A stretch of DNA of 64,000 bases from Gracilaria gracilis (GCA_030374805.1 JARGSG010000017.1:372001-436000), one strand, 5' to 3'. Counted from the stretch's first letter, positions 1 through 11,540 are shown. Translations and numbers: made by a program. Notes: generated by a model not told the origin, from the sequence alone.

Positions 1-1
1 A

Positions 2-469
2 AACATTGGTAGAAGCTGGAAGAACAGGAGTAAGACGGTAGGAGAAAGTAGAGAGGGGAGCATGTTTGTAGTTGGGGAGAAAGAGATGGTGCCTAGGTGC
101 CCAATTCAGGTTGCATATGAGATGAGGGCGTACACACCATCGACAGAGGGTGGAAGTGATGTGTTGTTGAAGTATGTGGTCGAGACAGAAATAATGGGAG
201 AGACGTGGGAGACGATAAGAAAAGCGGGGAGGAAAGAAGAGTGCGTGGAGAATGTAAGCGCGGACAAGTGTCTGAAGCAGCGGATGAAGCAGACGATAAG
301 CAATGTGATTGGGGTGCGAAAGCGGGCGGCTCGGGACAGATTATTCTCTTTACTGGGATATGATTTGATTGCGAAGCGGGCGAAGCCTAGCGAGGGGACG
401 GAACTTGGTGAGGAGTTAAAAAAGCAGATGGACGAGGCTCGCGAGAAGCTTATGAAGAAGATGGGATGA
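2..469 (+). CDS. Unknown repeated protein family, copy A, first reading frame (5' end cut by window edge)
   Basis: The frame is open from the first bases of the window, so the gene starts upstream; the first visible ATG is at 62. The product is basic and helical. Blocks around 'EMVPRCPIQ' (near 90-115) and 'VIGVRKRAARDRLFSLLGYD' (near 305-365) line up with 'AMVPKNPVE' and 'VVGVRKRNTRDKLFLLLGYD' in copy B at 63.07-63.35 kb. I recognise no domain. The frame ends in an ATGA overlap with the next frame at 466, whereas copy B reads straight through in one frame. A one-base indel is therefore likelier than true overlapping genes. It converges on the transposase at 1.27-4.47 kb. Confidence 0.5.
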   Translation, partial: NIGRSWKNRSKTVGESREGSMFVVGEKEMVPRCPIQVAYEMRAYTPSTEGGSDVLLKYVVETEIMGETWETIRKAGRKEECVENVSADKCLKQRMKQTISNVIGVRKRAARDRLFSLLGYDLIAKRAKPSEGTELGEELKKQMDEAREKLMKKMG

Positions 470-1125
470 ACCAGTTGTGTGCGTGGAGAATGAGCCGTTT
501 TGAAGATCTTGCGTACTCTGGGTCAACTGTGCATGCTCCAAAGTGGAGCTGTGATGATAAAGACAAGTATTTCAAGAACGGAATGGCGGTGGCAGTGTTG
601 GAGGAGTACATGGGATACGCAGTGGAGACCAAATGTAATGGGGAAAAGCATTACGTGGATGGGACGGCGATGCACCTCGCCAGACTTGATGCGTGGATTG
701 GGTGTGTTGTGAAAACGATGAACGAGGGTATGGGACGTGGAGGACAAAGGCAGCTCTTGTTTTCTACATTGTATGGGAGATATCTGCCGAGGGCAGTGGA
801 GGGTATATTGAAGGTGGCATGGGAATTGGTAGGGGACGAGCACGGCGAAGAGTTTGAAAACGATGGGTTTTTAGAGGGGGATCCGAGGTGTGTGTCTGGA
901 AATTCGGAGAGAACTGCGACGGTTGGGCTGTGGATTCCATCGAAGGAGAAAGTATATCTAGCGGTGAGGGAGAAATACTTTATGGCGAATTCTACGCGGA
1001 GACTTGGAGCGGTTCTTGATTGCTACATAGCAGCGTTCCGAACAGAGGAGCCCAGTTTCAGTGGTTTGGTTGGGCACCGGGGAGAAGGTACGGATGAGGC
1101 AGAAGGAGGAGAAAGGAGACGGTAG
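466..1125 (+). CDS. Unknown repeated protein family, copy A, C-terminal frame
   Basis: 219 codons overlapping the previous frame by four bases (ATGA). The segments 'YVDGTAMHLARLDAWIG', 'GRGGQRQLLF' and 'SKEKVYLAVREKYFM' match 'LVDGTILTLARLDTWIL', 'PRGGQRQKQF' and 'SGKIYLTLRESFFV' of copy B (63.49 kb to the window end). The two frames are therefore one protein in the family. The domain is unknown to me. No membrane segments or signal peptide are visible. It may encode the second protein of a DNA transposon; this is inferred only from its position next to a transposase. Confidence 0.5.
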   Translation: MNQLCAWRMSRFEDLAYSGSTVHAPKWSCDDKDKYFKNGMAVAVLEEYMGYAVETKCNGEKHYVDGTAMHLARLDAWIGCVVKTMNEGMGRGGQRQLLFSTLYGRYLPRAVEGILKVAWELVGDEHGEEFENDGFLEGDPRCVSGNSERTATVGLWIPSKEKVYLAVREKYFMANSTRRLGAVLDCYIAAFRTEEPSFSGLVGHRGEGTDEAEGGERRR

Positions 1126-1138
1126 GGTGAATAAGAGT

Positions 1139-1215
1139 GGGAAGATTGGAGATAACCGTGGGATGATGAAGAGGTGGTATCTCTTCTTCATCCCATACCT
1201 ATCTCCAATCTTTCC
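1139..1215. repeat. Long hairpin between convergent genes
   Basis: Two inverted arms of about 35 bases (1139-1173 and 1181-1215) are separated by a 7-base loop, with a few mismatches. The hairpin lies just after the copy A stop and before the 3' end of the minus-strand transposase. It could be a shared 3'-end or terminator structure, or the scar of a foldback insertion. Confidence 0.6.
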
Positions 1216-1266
1216 TGTTGAAGAGGATGGTAGTGATTGGTTTATGAAAACAGTATGGAATGAGTG

Positions 1267-4200
1267 CTATGGGGGGTGGGACGTAGGGCCTGGAGGTGGG
1301 GTCCCGGTAGAATCTGTTGAGGTAGAATTTACGGAAACGCCAATGGAGGCGGGAATTGAAGGGGGTGCGGGGTAGTTCTGTCGGAGAACATGAACGGAGC
1401 CAAGGATAGAAGAGAAAGGGATGAGGTCAAACCATGGAGAAACGTTGTCGGGTGTGGAGTGGGTGGAGAAAGAAACTGGATGGGCCGTGTGGTTATGTTC
1501 GTCGTCTCTTGCCCATCGGAGGCATACGCAGTTGAGGGTGACATCGACTTCTTCGCTTGGTGAGACGAGCTCCATGAACTGTACGAAGGCGAACTCCTTG
1601 GAAGATGGAGTGGAAGAATGAAGGTTGAATCGAAGAAGAGAGATGAGTTTGCAGGCCCAGACGATGGGGGTGGAGTTGGAGGAGCTGGTGCCTGCGACGA
1701 GGACGTGAGAGAACTTTGGGGATTTAGAAGGACCGAAGGACGGGGCGGCAAATATTCGTTGGATGAGAGGGACTGGAGGATCCTGGAGCGCGAGCTCGTT
1801 TCGCTCTTCAATGTAGTGGTCGAGTGATGGGACATAACCGCCGCCGACGTAAGCGCAGTTGACTACGGTGATTCGGGTGCGACGGAGAGTGGGGGAGTTC
1901 TCTGAGAGTTCTAAGACTTCGAGAGAAAGGGTGATGAAAGAAGGGAGGGCGGGGTTTCCAATCTGTTAGAGGATGGAGAGAGTGTCGGTGGGGAAGAGGT
2001 CTTGTAGAGATTTGGGATTAAAATGAGGATTAGAGTGGAGGAATTTGTGGACGGTGATGAGATCAGCGATTGAGATGAGTTTTCAATCACGGACCAAACC
2101 GGGTTGGCGGGATTGGATGGGAGGGGCGAGGGCAGGAGTGGAGGTAGTGATGGAGGGGTTGGTGGAAAGGGGGTTCGAATCTTTGGTGGCGTTGGAGTGA
2201 TGGATGGCGCGAATGGTTTCTTCATGTGCGGTGGACCTGCGCTTTGGGATTTTGGAGTATTGTGACTTGAAGAGGGAGTAAGCGTGTTCGAATATGCCGG
2301 CACCGTTGAAGTGGAGGCCTCCAAAGCGGCGAATGTGGTCGAGGAGATGGAACTTGAGGTTGCCAAGGCTGGAAGTGTGGTGGGGGCCGACGATGAGTAC
2401 GGCTGTGCGCTTGAAGGAGCGGATTTGGCATTGGAGGTCGGGGAGGCGGGAGTCGGTCCATTCTGCGGAGGTGTTGTATCTCATGGAGAAGAGGAGAAGA
2501 TCGGAGTACTTGGTGAAAACGGAAGTGATGCGAGCTGCATCGACATCGTCACAGCAGCGGTCGAAGAAAGCGCCGATGAAGATGGGGAAGACCATTTCGA
2601 GTGAGTGGTGGTCTTTTGCTTCGAGCATACCACGCAAGCCGTCGGTAGTGAAGGAACCGTTAAGGGTCTGACCGTTGTCGGAGAAGGAAAAGTCGATGTG
2701 GAGTTCTGTGGCTGGGGAGTGCTTTTCGATGGCGACGAGGATGGTGTTCGCGTTTTTCAAGATGGAGGAGCGGACAAAGTTGAAGGAACAACGGGACTTG
2801 GAGGAACGGGGGGTAGTGAAGAGGGATTCTGACTTGGGTCTCTCGATGGCTGCGAGCTTGATGAGCTCGGCGATGCCGAGGTGGAAGTTATGGAGTGGTT
2901 CGAAGGGTAAGATGTTGTAAGGGGAGAGGAGAGAGGTGATGTTGAGGAGAGGGTAAGATTCGAAGAGGGACGGGTACTTTGCGAGGGAAAGGGAGTGGAG
3001 TGCTTCAACGGCCTTTTCCTTGGTGTTTCGGGCGATTCTGGGCTTTCTGGCGAGGAGGGCCTTTTCAGCATCTTGGAGGAGGGTAGAGCGTGATTTGCGG
3101 GCATCGAGAGTCTGGGTCTGGGATCGAGGAGAGGGGGACGGAATGTGTAGGTGGAGGTCGGAACGTGGGACGTTACATCGGTGGCATGGATGCCTGGTGC
3201 GGGTGCCGTGGGAGATGGCGAGAATGTCCTTTGCTTCTGGAATGTCTGCGCAGTAGCTGGCGATGACTGGGTGACAATGGTGGAGCACGCCATTAGCGTC
3301 ACGGAAGGGGAAGCCGGTGAGGCCGGAGGAGAGAAGAGGGTCGAGGAGGTTGGAGATGGCGCGCTGTATGGGTTGCATTTTGGTAGAGCGGGAGATGCTG
3401 GATGAGGTTTGGGGGATGGTATCGGGTCTTGAGAGGGGCTGGCGGGATTGAAAGAGTTTGGAAGGTATCCGAGAAGGGTAAGGTTGTCGGTGATACATTT
3501 GCGACGGAACGAGTCGGAAAAGTTGGGGAAGGTGAGGTGAAGGGGGTAGGAGGTGATGGAAGAGGATATGAGGGAGGTGGGGGACTTGTCGGAGTATACC
3601 TGGACGAAGCCAATGAAGGAGTCGATACCGGTGTTCTCAGGGGTGTGCCAGATGCAGGACTTATTGGAGGACTGCATGATTGCGTGCTTGAGGGCTGGGA
3701 CAGCTTCTTTTCCGAGGGAAGAAGCCATGGGGTGGGCGAAAGTGGGAGAGCCGGAGGAGTTTGTATGGGGGACGTGGTGGAAGAAGGTGTTGTCGGATTG
3801 TGCGAGTACGAGTTGTCCTTTAAGGACTTGGATAGCATCCTTTCGGAAGATGGTGGCTGTAAATAAGTGCTTTGGGTCGTGGAGGGTGGTGGGGGTGAAA
3901 CCGATGTTGGTGACTTGATGTTGGTAGAGGTTTGTTGAATTTTGAGACACTGGGAGGCGGAGGAGCCGGCGTTGTGGAAGGCTGACTTGGAGAAAAAGGG
4001 GTCATGGAGGAGAGAGATGAGTTCGTCTGCCTTGCGGGGGCCGAGGGTGGAAGCGATGGAAGAGATGTAGAGGACCACTCGTTTGAGGTGGGGGTTGTTG
4101 AGGAGAGAGAAGAAGGGGGGCAATGGAGGAGGTGGGGAGGGGGAGAGGGAGCAGACGGGGGTGCTTACGATATGGTAGGCGTCTTGGGTGTGGACGGAGA

Positions 4201-4468
4201 GGGAGAGCTGCTGCTGGTGGTAGGAGTCATCGTCGGCGATGGGGACGGTATCGGAAGGGCGATTGGAGAGAGGAGGTGAGGGTGGTGGTGGGAGTAGAGG
4301 TGGGGACTTGTGACGCTTTGCGCGTGGGGGGAAGTGAGGAATGTTCCCGCCGGGGGAGAGGAAACGCTTGTTGGCGGTGAGACGGTTGGGGCATCTTCTT
4401 TGGTGCCTTTGAATGGCGGGGATGGTGCGAGCGAAGAAGGAGCAGCCTTCAAAGCAGCAATTAGGCAT
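1267..4468 (-). pseudogene. Plavaka/CACTA/KDZ-like DNA transposase, copy 1 (broken)
   Basis: The N-terminus at 4468 carries a C2HC zinc-finger-like motif: 'CCFEGCSFFA' followed by 'HQRRC'. After a Pro/Ser-rich linker comes 'FVQVYSDK' (near 3590), a probable first catalytic Asp context as in Plavaka-type transposases. Then come 'HPVIASYCADIP' with 'HPCHRCNVPR' (near 3170-3250) and 'PFEPLHNFHLGI' (near 2900). The C-terminal block 'SPWFDLIPFSSILGSVHVL' is at about 1400-1450. The reading frame changes near 3.9 kb and 3.4 kb. After that it stays in one frame to 1267, apart from TGA at 2083 and a TAA near 1970, both explicable as CGA and CAA with C changed to T. It is a relative of the transposase at 51.7-54.7 kb. 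The family name is recalled, not searched. Confidence 0.6.
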
Positions 4469-4769
4469 GGCGGGGAGCGGTGTGGGGGTGTTGTGGGAGA
4501 GGGGGGTACGTAGTGGTGGGGAGCGTAATATGGCGCACGGAGGGTGGGACGGAGTGATGGGGGAGGTGGCACGTGATGCGAAGGCGTTTCAAAAGTGAGA
4601 GAATAAACGGCCGATATCTGATATGAGAGTTGTTGAATAGATGTGCTGTATCTCTATAGAGAGTTCCTATTCGAGGGGTTTGTACTCTTCTAATCGTATT
4701 TCATAAGTAGCTATCTATGTATATATATCCCTATTCGCCGCCGTATAGTTCTAATTATGTGCCACTTAC

Positions 4770-5012
4770 AAACTTACATTGGGTTCGGAAACTAGCGTGA
4801 ACGGAAGGAACATGCTAGTTTAACTTCCATCCAAACCAGCAATCATGGAAATAATCGTGAATGATTCTTTCCACACAAACTAGCACAAGTGGAAATGTGG
4901 AAATATTTTCGGAAATTAAGCACATCCAAATTTGGATTAATTCACCGGTTTTTCGATCATTTTAATTCGGTCATTTTTGACACCAAAACTAGCATTCCGA
5001 TAACACCGACGC
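4770..5012. mobile_element. Candidate MITE at the broken end of gypsy E1
   Basis: The right end, read on the minus strand, starts 'GTCGGTGTTATCGGAA' then 'TGCTAGTTTTGGTG'. This resembles the end of the foldback element at 42352-42767 ('GTCTGTGTTCTCGGAA' ... 'TGCTAGTTTTGGTG'). 'AACTAGC/GCTAGTT' words recur inside (4790-4830, 4880). E1 pol similarity stops exactly here. The left end is poorly defined. I see no gene between 4469 and 4770, which is AT-rich. Confidence 0.35.
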
Positions 5013-5585
5013 CATCTTCCGTTTCCACCCGCCTCTGGCGGGGCCTAATGGCCTCAACAAAGCGGTCGCAAAAGTCACAACCCAAGATGACTTGGGCAGC
5101 CAAGGTCCGGCATACGACCAAGTCGAGCTTTACTACGCACGAACCCAAGCAGATTACCAACTCAATTGCTCCAACCCTTGACAACGGATTGTTATTCGCG
5201 TCGGCGACTTCAGGTATCACGCTACGGCGGATCGGTGACCGCATTGTCGGCGGTAACGCCGTCTCCACGATGAAATTCGGACCAGCACCTGTATCTAAGA
5301 CAATGAGAAATCTCACCATGAACTGGGGTGAGAGGCCAAGGTCGGCATACACATTGTAATTGCGTTTGGCCATCACCATAACTCTATCCGGGAACCGGTT
5401 ATTTCTTACCCGTATCCACGGACGACGCAGAACACCAAGGTGTTCCGAGTTCACGTCTTCGACGGCCTGCCTCCTCGACACGATGCGGACCAGGGAGCGA
5501 GGCAGGGACGCCTCAGGCGCCTTCAGTCTCAACTCTGAGGGCGCCTCTTCAAGAGTGGAGACTCCCAGAGTTAGTTTTTCTAGGC
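5010..5585 (-). pseudogene. E1 pol fragment: aspartic protease
   Basis: A retropepsin-type protease is visible. It has the active-site motif 'VLDTGAGPNF', then 'ADANNNPL', then 'VILGCDFCDRFVEAI', all shared with E2 and E3. An 'RRPWIR' block precedes it. The frame starts in the -1 register relative to the gag stop at 5571-5573, as in the other two elements. Similarity to E3 pol ends at 'EDG' near 5010, so reverse transcriptase and everything beyond are missing. The fragment cannot support transposition on its own. Confidence 0.7.
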
Positions 5586-7692
5586 AGATTCCGCCTGAGG
5601 TGGGTGCCCAGTGTTCTGAACCATTGATGCCTGGACACCAGCAGCAGAAACGTCCGCCGTAGTGGTTGGATGTTCCTCGAGAGGGGCACGGGGGTGAGAG
5701 GTCACCATGTCCTGGGCTATCGGAGCCGCAATTGTGCGTGGAATATCCATCTTCGCGCGGATGTACGATGCCATCGGAATGGAAGCCTTCTCCTCAGGTG
5801 AGAGGGATTCGTTGTTGGCAATTACTTGGGCCCATTCACGCATGGTTAAAACGCACTGCGATAAAGTATGCCATCGCGTGTTGCAGAGGTGCCAGATCAA
5901 TCCAACGATGGCATTGACGTTCCGAGTATTCGGGAATTGCACCGCTGGACGGGAAGCTTGCCAGCCAGGCCGTAAGGCCCGGGTTCCACCGTTCTCATAG
6001 GATAGTCGAGGCGGTTGAACTCGGTTCAAATCTGCATACAGCAATGTATTGTCCGGAGCCGTCTGAAACGAGGCATTCGTAGTGGAAGGAAGCTCCGTTG
6101 TCGGGATTGAAAGCACGTCACTACCGGCAAAGTGCACCTGGTCATACTTCTCATTGGAGGGTTCTCAACCAGCATTGACGCAGACGTGGTTCTCGGTTCC
6201 AACATCAACGCTTTAGTGGACTTTGACCGGCTTGCCGGGGCTCTTGCGCGCAACGCGTCGCCTTCGACGCGTGCGTATTGCACAAGTTCCAAATACGTAG
6301 TCTTGCGGATCTCTTCCCGACCGCGGGCAACCAAGGTCCTTATAGCCGGGTCGAGCCCGTCGACAAACATGGTACAAAGCTCTTGAGTGGAATAAACATT
6401 ACCACTACTTTGGAACGCCTTATTCAAGCGCACCGAGTAATCGGTTTCCGTTTTGCCAGGGCGTTGTTTCGTATCTCGCAGAGCGAGAATGGCCGACTGG
6501 ATCGCAGAGCCAGTGGCATTGGATCTCAGAAGGTACTGAACTGCTTCGGGCCAGCAGGTAATCTCTCCTTCGGAGGCACGTGACGAGCCTCTTACAGAGT
6601 TGTATTGATCTTCTGCCAGTCCACGCAGGAAATAGGGCAGCGCGATAAACGCCTGTCCTTCATTCATCCCAGGATGTCGGCTTCCACTACAAAGCGTGCA
6701 AGGAAATCCAAAACCAAAATGGCGTCCTCACCTGAGAACAGTTGGTTTCGAAGTGAGAGCTGCATTCGCTTGATGCAGTCTTTAACTTTTCCGGTTCCCC
6801 GGGGGGTTCGGTCCAAAGAGAAGTTCTCCAAACGGTAATTCCGGTACGACAACAGCTTCTTATAAAGAGGGTTAGTAGGCTTCAACTCTTTCAATACAGA
6901 GTGCTTCCTTCCCTTTGTGCAAGCACGGATCACACCTTGTGTGGCCGATGACCGCTTTGAGCGAGATGAACGCTCACGAGGGGCGTCTTCTCTCGACGAG
7001 TCGGACGTGTCCGTCCCGGACGACCGGCGAGAAGACCGTGAAGAAACTGAAGAGTCAGAATCGTAGTCCTTCCGCTCCTTGCGTGCCTTGGGATCCAGGG
7101 CCTTCTTACCCCGATAAGAGACAGCGGCTGGCTCTGCCAGAGGGTCAGATCCAGCAGGGACAGTCTGTTCGATCGTCTCCAGACTGGTGCGGAGGCGAGT
7201 GAACTTCTCAGCCACGTCCTCCAAGAAGAGATTTGGTCCTCCAAAAGCCTCAACAAGAGAGTTGACATCACAACGCAATACGCGGAGATCCTCAGAAACA
7301 GTCTGCAAAGCAGCATCATCCACCTTCTTTCGAAGAGAAGAAAGCTCCTTAGGAAAGGTAGCGTGGGCAGCCCGCAATGAGCGGAACTGCTCTTCCATAG
7401 TTAAGTGGGGGGTGTCATTGACAGTAGCCCTCAGAGCTGCGCCCGAAGTAGGAGCTACGGAAAGGACCGTACCTCCTACGATGGGGGCGGGACCAGCAAT
7501 GGCAGGAGCCGAACCATCACCTCGACGAGGGTTAATCAACGACGTGGGTGGAAATTTAAAGATTGTCGGAGCGACGTCTGCATCCGGTACTCCTTGAGTA
7601 CGGGACCGTGACCGGGTCGGGATCCGCGAGGGAAGCGGCAAATCCATGCGTCCAGTCTGACGGCGCGTCCTCGGACGATCCGATGACGACAT
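5580..7692 (-). pseudogene. E1 gag (three frames)
   Basis: Gag starts with ATG at 7692. The N-terminal half has a Ser/Arg-rich segment and the block 'VSEDLRVLRCDVNSL', shared with E2 and E3. The capsid-like part contains 'KVKDCIKRMQLSL', 'AFIALPYFLRGLAEDQ', 'AILALRDTKQRP' and 'GLDPAIRTLVAR'. The zinc-knuckle region is degenerate ('HLCNTR' ... 'LSQC'). Frame breaks occur at 6664-6667 (a one-base loss, ATGA) and near 6.13 kb. The gag frame has TAG at 5580 and the family stop TAA at 5571-5573. Confidence 0.7.
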
Positions 7693-7749
7693 AATGAAGA
7701 CAACCGTATAACAGGATAACCGACAGCCAATTGGCTAAGGATTTTAATA

Positions 7750-8699
7750 AACTTCCTAAACGGACAAAAGATACGAGACCCGTCTCGAAAATGAACCGAA
7801 CTTCGGAATCAATCCACAAGCACGATTTCTAGGTCGGGAGACCACTTTGTAGTGCAACGCCTTTGGCGGGAAAAGCGAAACAGCCACGAAGATGTTCGGG
7901 ATCTTTCTCTCGGGAAGGTAGCACAGCAAACGGAGCACACCGGGAATGACAGGACTAGCCGGGTGTAAACCGAGGTCAAACCTTCACGACGAGCGTCGGA
8001 GTGTACAGTGCGGACCGAGTACCGTGTAGGGACACGTGCGAAGAGCGGTCTCAAGACTGGGCCTCGTAAAAGTGGAACGGCGACGACACGATGTCGGACG
8101 GCGAGCCACGTGAGAGTGGGTAGTAGAACAAACCCAAAAAGGAGCAAAGGGGTCTATAAGAGTGGGGATAGGTGCGTAACACACAAACGAAACCCACTGC
8201 TGGGGCGAGTATACGACAGTAGTCGGGACGGGGCCCACACGCAGTGGTAATACTCTAAGCGCCACAAGGAAGGGTAACTATACGTGAGCAACGCGGTTGT
8301 CACTCCACTTGGAGGTGAACAGTCCGCGAAGGCGTGATAGTTAGAGCCAGGAAGCCCTTGCTTGACAAGGGTGATTTACTGAGGGAGTATAGCTCAACCT
8401 ACCAAATAGCGGGCTCGGCACGGCCCCTGACAGTGGGCGCGCCGGCCAAATAAAGTACCAAATATATCTAGTAAATACAGCAATGCTGGTGGCATCGCCT
8501 CCTGGGTATCCTTGCAACACGTGTTCCCGTCACGCCCCCTGGGCGGTAGCTCAGGTCGTGCATCCCACGTGTACAACCTCAAAAACCGTCTGAGCGCAAT
8601 ACCCTGCCAGCGGTGGCACAGCTCATATATCGACTCTACGCATCAATGCGGAAAATTCACCAAGTCCTCAAAACCTCCTCTTACGAGTGTTGTCCTTCA
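7750..8699 (-). repeat. E1 5' LTR (approximate)
   Basis: The right end is set by similarity to the E2 LTR start. The inner end is approximate, from short matches just upstream of gag to E2 and E3, such as 'TTGCACTACAAA' and 'TTGATTCCGA'. It contains an AT-rich 'aaataaagtaccaaatatat' stretch like the one in E2. No 3' partner is in the window. I could not define a primer-binding site. Confidence 0.5.
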
Positions 8700-9247
8700 A
8701 GTACGCTCCTGAGTTTCTTTACGTAGACGCTGCGGATTTTTTGTCTGCACAGCCCAAATTCGGAGTTGGATACAGTGGTACCAGCGAATCTGCAGCCAGG
8801 TATCATACCAAGTCAGACAGTGATGGACCGCAGGAGGACGTGAAGCATGGAAAACAAGTGATGGGTTCGGACTCTGAGAGTAGTGTCGGTGCAGACGCAA
8901 ACGACCAGTTACCAAAAGGGAGATGTAGACCAATTGGTATCAAGAAGAGGAAGGTGCTTGAGGATCAGAAAAAGGCTGATGAGAAAGTTACAAAGATTAT
9001 GAAGACAATGGACGGACAGCTACGTCGGGCCAGTAATGCAATGGAGCGCTTCTGCGCACAAAACGCGCTCCACAATCGGCGTGAGAACGACTTCAAATTA
9101 GTACAGGTCCTGCCGGAGAGCAGTGAAGAGAGAAAAATGATCATGAAACGGATAAGGAGCATCAAAGACAATCGATGTAGTTGCTGTACCAGGGAAATGC
9201 ACAGCACAAGGTGTAAAGAATGCAGAAGATGCGGGACACCTAAGTGA
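8700..9247 (+). pseudogene. PIF/Harbinger second ORF (NAM/trihelix-like), 5' end lost
   Basis: The frame begins abruptly at 'FKYAPEFLYVDAADFLSA', exactly at the E1 LTR, so its N-terminus was cut off by that insertion. Downstream it has an acidic/Ser linker, then 'RPIGIKKRKVLED' and a helical basic segment. This layout is typical of the DNA-binding partner protein of Harbinger elements (NAM-associated C-terminal type). It ends with a short Cys-rich tail ('CSCCTRE', 'CKECRRCG'). It converges on the transposase at 9517. Such proteins normally help carry the transposase to the element ends. Confidence 0.55.
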
Positions 9248-9516
9248 CGAAATTTTCCCAACTGGGAAACCATGATGGTAATCTTATAGGTTTCCCTCCA
9301 TCAGGGTCAAGCACAGAGCGCGGGAACCCTCCAAGACTAAAACTACTTCTCGGAGGTTCTCTTTAATAATGAATGCAATGATACCTCTACATAATTAGAC
9401 TAGAAGCTTCCCAGTCTCTGAATGAGATTCTCTCTCAGCTTTGCGTGCCCAATGCCCCACATAACGAACCCATGGCGAACGATAAATGACTCCCATTCGG
9501 TCACGTGTGTGGAACG

Positions 9517-10650
9517 TTAGTCACAACCCGTATCATCATGTCCACTGCCCCCTGCATCTGTATTGTGTACGTTATCAATATCGCTGTTGAGTAGTTCAGT
9601 CGGAATATCAATTTGCCCGTCCTGCTCCTCAAAGTCCTCCTCAAACAATCCCTCCTGCTGCATTCGGATGATCATGTTGTGTAGAACAACACATGCTTGT
9701 GACATTGTAACAATTTGTTCAAGAAACCATAATCTAATATCATCTCGTAATGCCTTAAATCGCGCCTGTAAAACTGCAAAGCAACGCTCTATATCCTTCC
9801 TAGTACCTTCTTGCCGCTTCGTATACCTACTCTCTTGCACTGAACCAGGCTGATGAATCGGTCCAGCAAATATTCGCCATTTTGGGTATATACCATCTAC
9901 AAGATAATATGGCAGATTGCGTGGAACGGATGACGCCAAAATCTTAAACGCTTGAGATAGATGGAACAGAAAATTATACATCAGAATTTCATTGAAAATT
10001 GAAGATGTTTCCATCAATGTCTTATCATTGTTAGTTGTCGGACGGCCGGCAAACTAATGCCAAATATACAGATCATGATCGCACCACGCTTCGACAGTAA
10101 TGTTAGCCATTTTACCTTTCTTCCCGTTTTGGTACTGTCCTTTCAATTCAATGGGGCAGTTTTTTCACACGAGCTTGCATCAATCAATAGCCCCAACGCA
10201 ACCTTTGAAACCAACTTCTTCATATCTCTCTGAAACTATATCCATCTCCTGAACTGAAGGTCTTCGGTCCAGGTACAGAGTACCATATACATCAACAATA
10301 AATCTATAGAATTGGCGTACATAGTACCTTATTGATTCCGATGACATCCGTGAACCATCATACAGGTCGTCGTAGCTCCTGTTTATTCATAAAAAGCGTA
10401 AACAAATTAGTATCTTAACTTCAGATGGGTGCCCAACATTACCGTACGATTTTTTTTCTGTTTGAAAACAAAAGGATATTGGGCCACTAGGTCATTGTGT
10501 AGCTTCCAAACAGCGATCTCGGCACGCAAAATTTTCTACGAAACTGTTTAAGTGAACATGTGCTCTCAGGGCTTAAGTAGTCCTTGTGCCACGTTGAATT
10601 TCCTCTATGTATTGTGCGAGATCTTGGAAGCCTGCCCTTTTAACCATGAT
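9517..10650 (-). pseudogene. PIF/Harbinger transposase (DDE_Tnp_4 type), broken
   Basis: Read on the minus strand, the N-terminal part near 10.45-10.62 kb gives 'CSLKQFRRKFCVPRSLF'. Then 'GAID', 'EWKNCP' and 'ANITVEAWCDHDLYIWH' appear (10.05-10.2 kb, with interruptions). The best-preserved part, 9517-10017, has 'YYLVDGIYPKW' and 'RKDIERCFAVLQARF'. These give the family's D, D and E residues and the 'CVVLHNMI' block. Several stops and frame changes between 10.02 and 10.4 kb show it is inactive. The C-terminus is acidic. Together with the ORF at 8700-9247 it forms a classical two-gene Harbinger element. Confidence 0.75.
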
Positions 10651-11540
10651 TCAATCAATAGCGAAGACGTAGTTTGAAGAGTATGAGAGATATTATACTA
10701 CAAACCATCATCTCTTGATAATGAGAGTAGAGAAAAATCGCTTCTTGTGTTCCTCTTGAAGCCATTCTTGCTCAATGTCTATAGACGTTGTGCACACTGA
10801 AAGGACAAGGAGTAGGCATACGAGCAAGACAGATATAAAAGACTGGGAGGGTGTGTATGAGTGTCTACTATGATTGGCTGTGGTTTATTCTACGTTTGCA
10901 AGGCTCCTACTCGTGGTAAATATTTTGAGGCAACTGTTAGGTGTGCGCGCCACTGGCGCTAGAAACTGTGTATCTAAAGGGGAACATTTAGACACAAATT
11001 TTAGAGGCATGATGGGTATGCTCTTACAAATGGCAGATATGTCCACTATGGAAATGAATTATGTTCCTGGATGCGTCACATTCAGTGTAGGCGCTATTTT
11101 CGTGTAAGACACGAAAGTGCAGATATGAACCCAGAGATTTGAGGCCAGAAAGACCATGGCGTTCCCCGTTTGCGCTGCAAATAGAGCGCGATTTGGCCGC
11201 TCATACGTCACAGCGCACTGGCGCAGATCAGCAAATATCGGGACACTTTTTCGTTTCTGTCTGTCTTTCAGTTCGGAGTCAATATTTGAGGCTTTGCTTT
11301 GCCTGGAATCTTTCATGTTTTTTCTTGCACGCTGCTCTGTTTCCCTCCCATCTTTGTCTATATGAAAAACCTGCTACCGCAAGGATGTTCTATGTATATC
11401 GGATGTATTACTTCACCGTCTTTTATCTCCATTAACGAAAAAATATCTTTTGCGGGACCTTCTGCAACCACCTTCCGTCGTAAAGAAAAGAGAGGTTGGT
11501 GGGTGATCGATTGTTTTTCTGTAGAACGTATGCGCACCAA
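10651..11540. other. No recognisable gene
   Basis: AT-rich DNA between the Harbinger and hAT remnants. Short open frames lack recognisable motifs. It may hold the outer ends of both elements, but I could not pair terminal repeats. Confidence 0.4.

Larger units (their letters stand above)
5010..8699 (-). mobile_element. Ty3/gypsy element E1, truncated after protease
   Basis: It contains a 5' LTR, gag and the protease part of pol, but no reverse transcriptase, integrase or 3' LTR. The order and sequence match E2 and E3. The LTR outer end at 8699 is placed where the minus strand reads 'TGAAGGACAACACTCG', similar to the E2 LTR start 'TGAAGTGCAACGCG'. Immediately outside is a Harbinger ORF, so E1 inserted into that older element. 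Confidence 0.7.

Noticed and set aside
2294..4600. Many plus-strand ORFs across 2.3-4.6 kb
   Set aside because: They are Gly/Val/Glu-rich mirrors of the Pro/Ser-rich minus-strand transposase.
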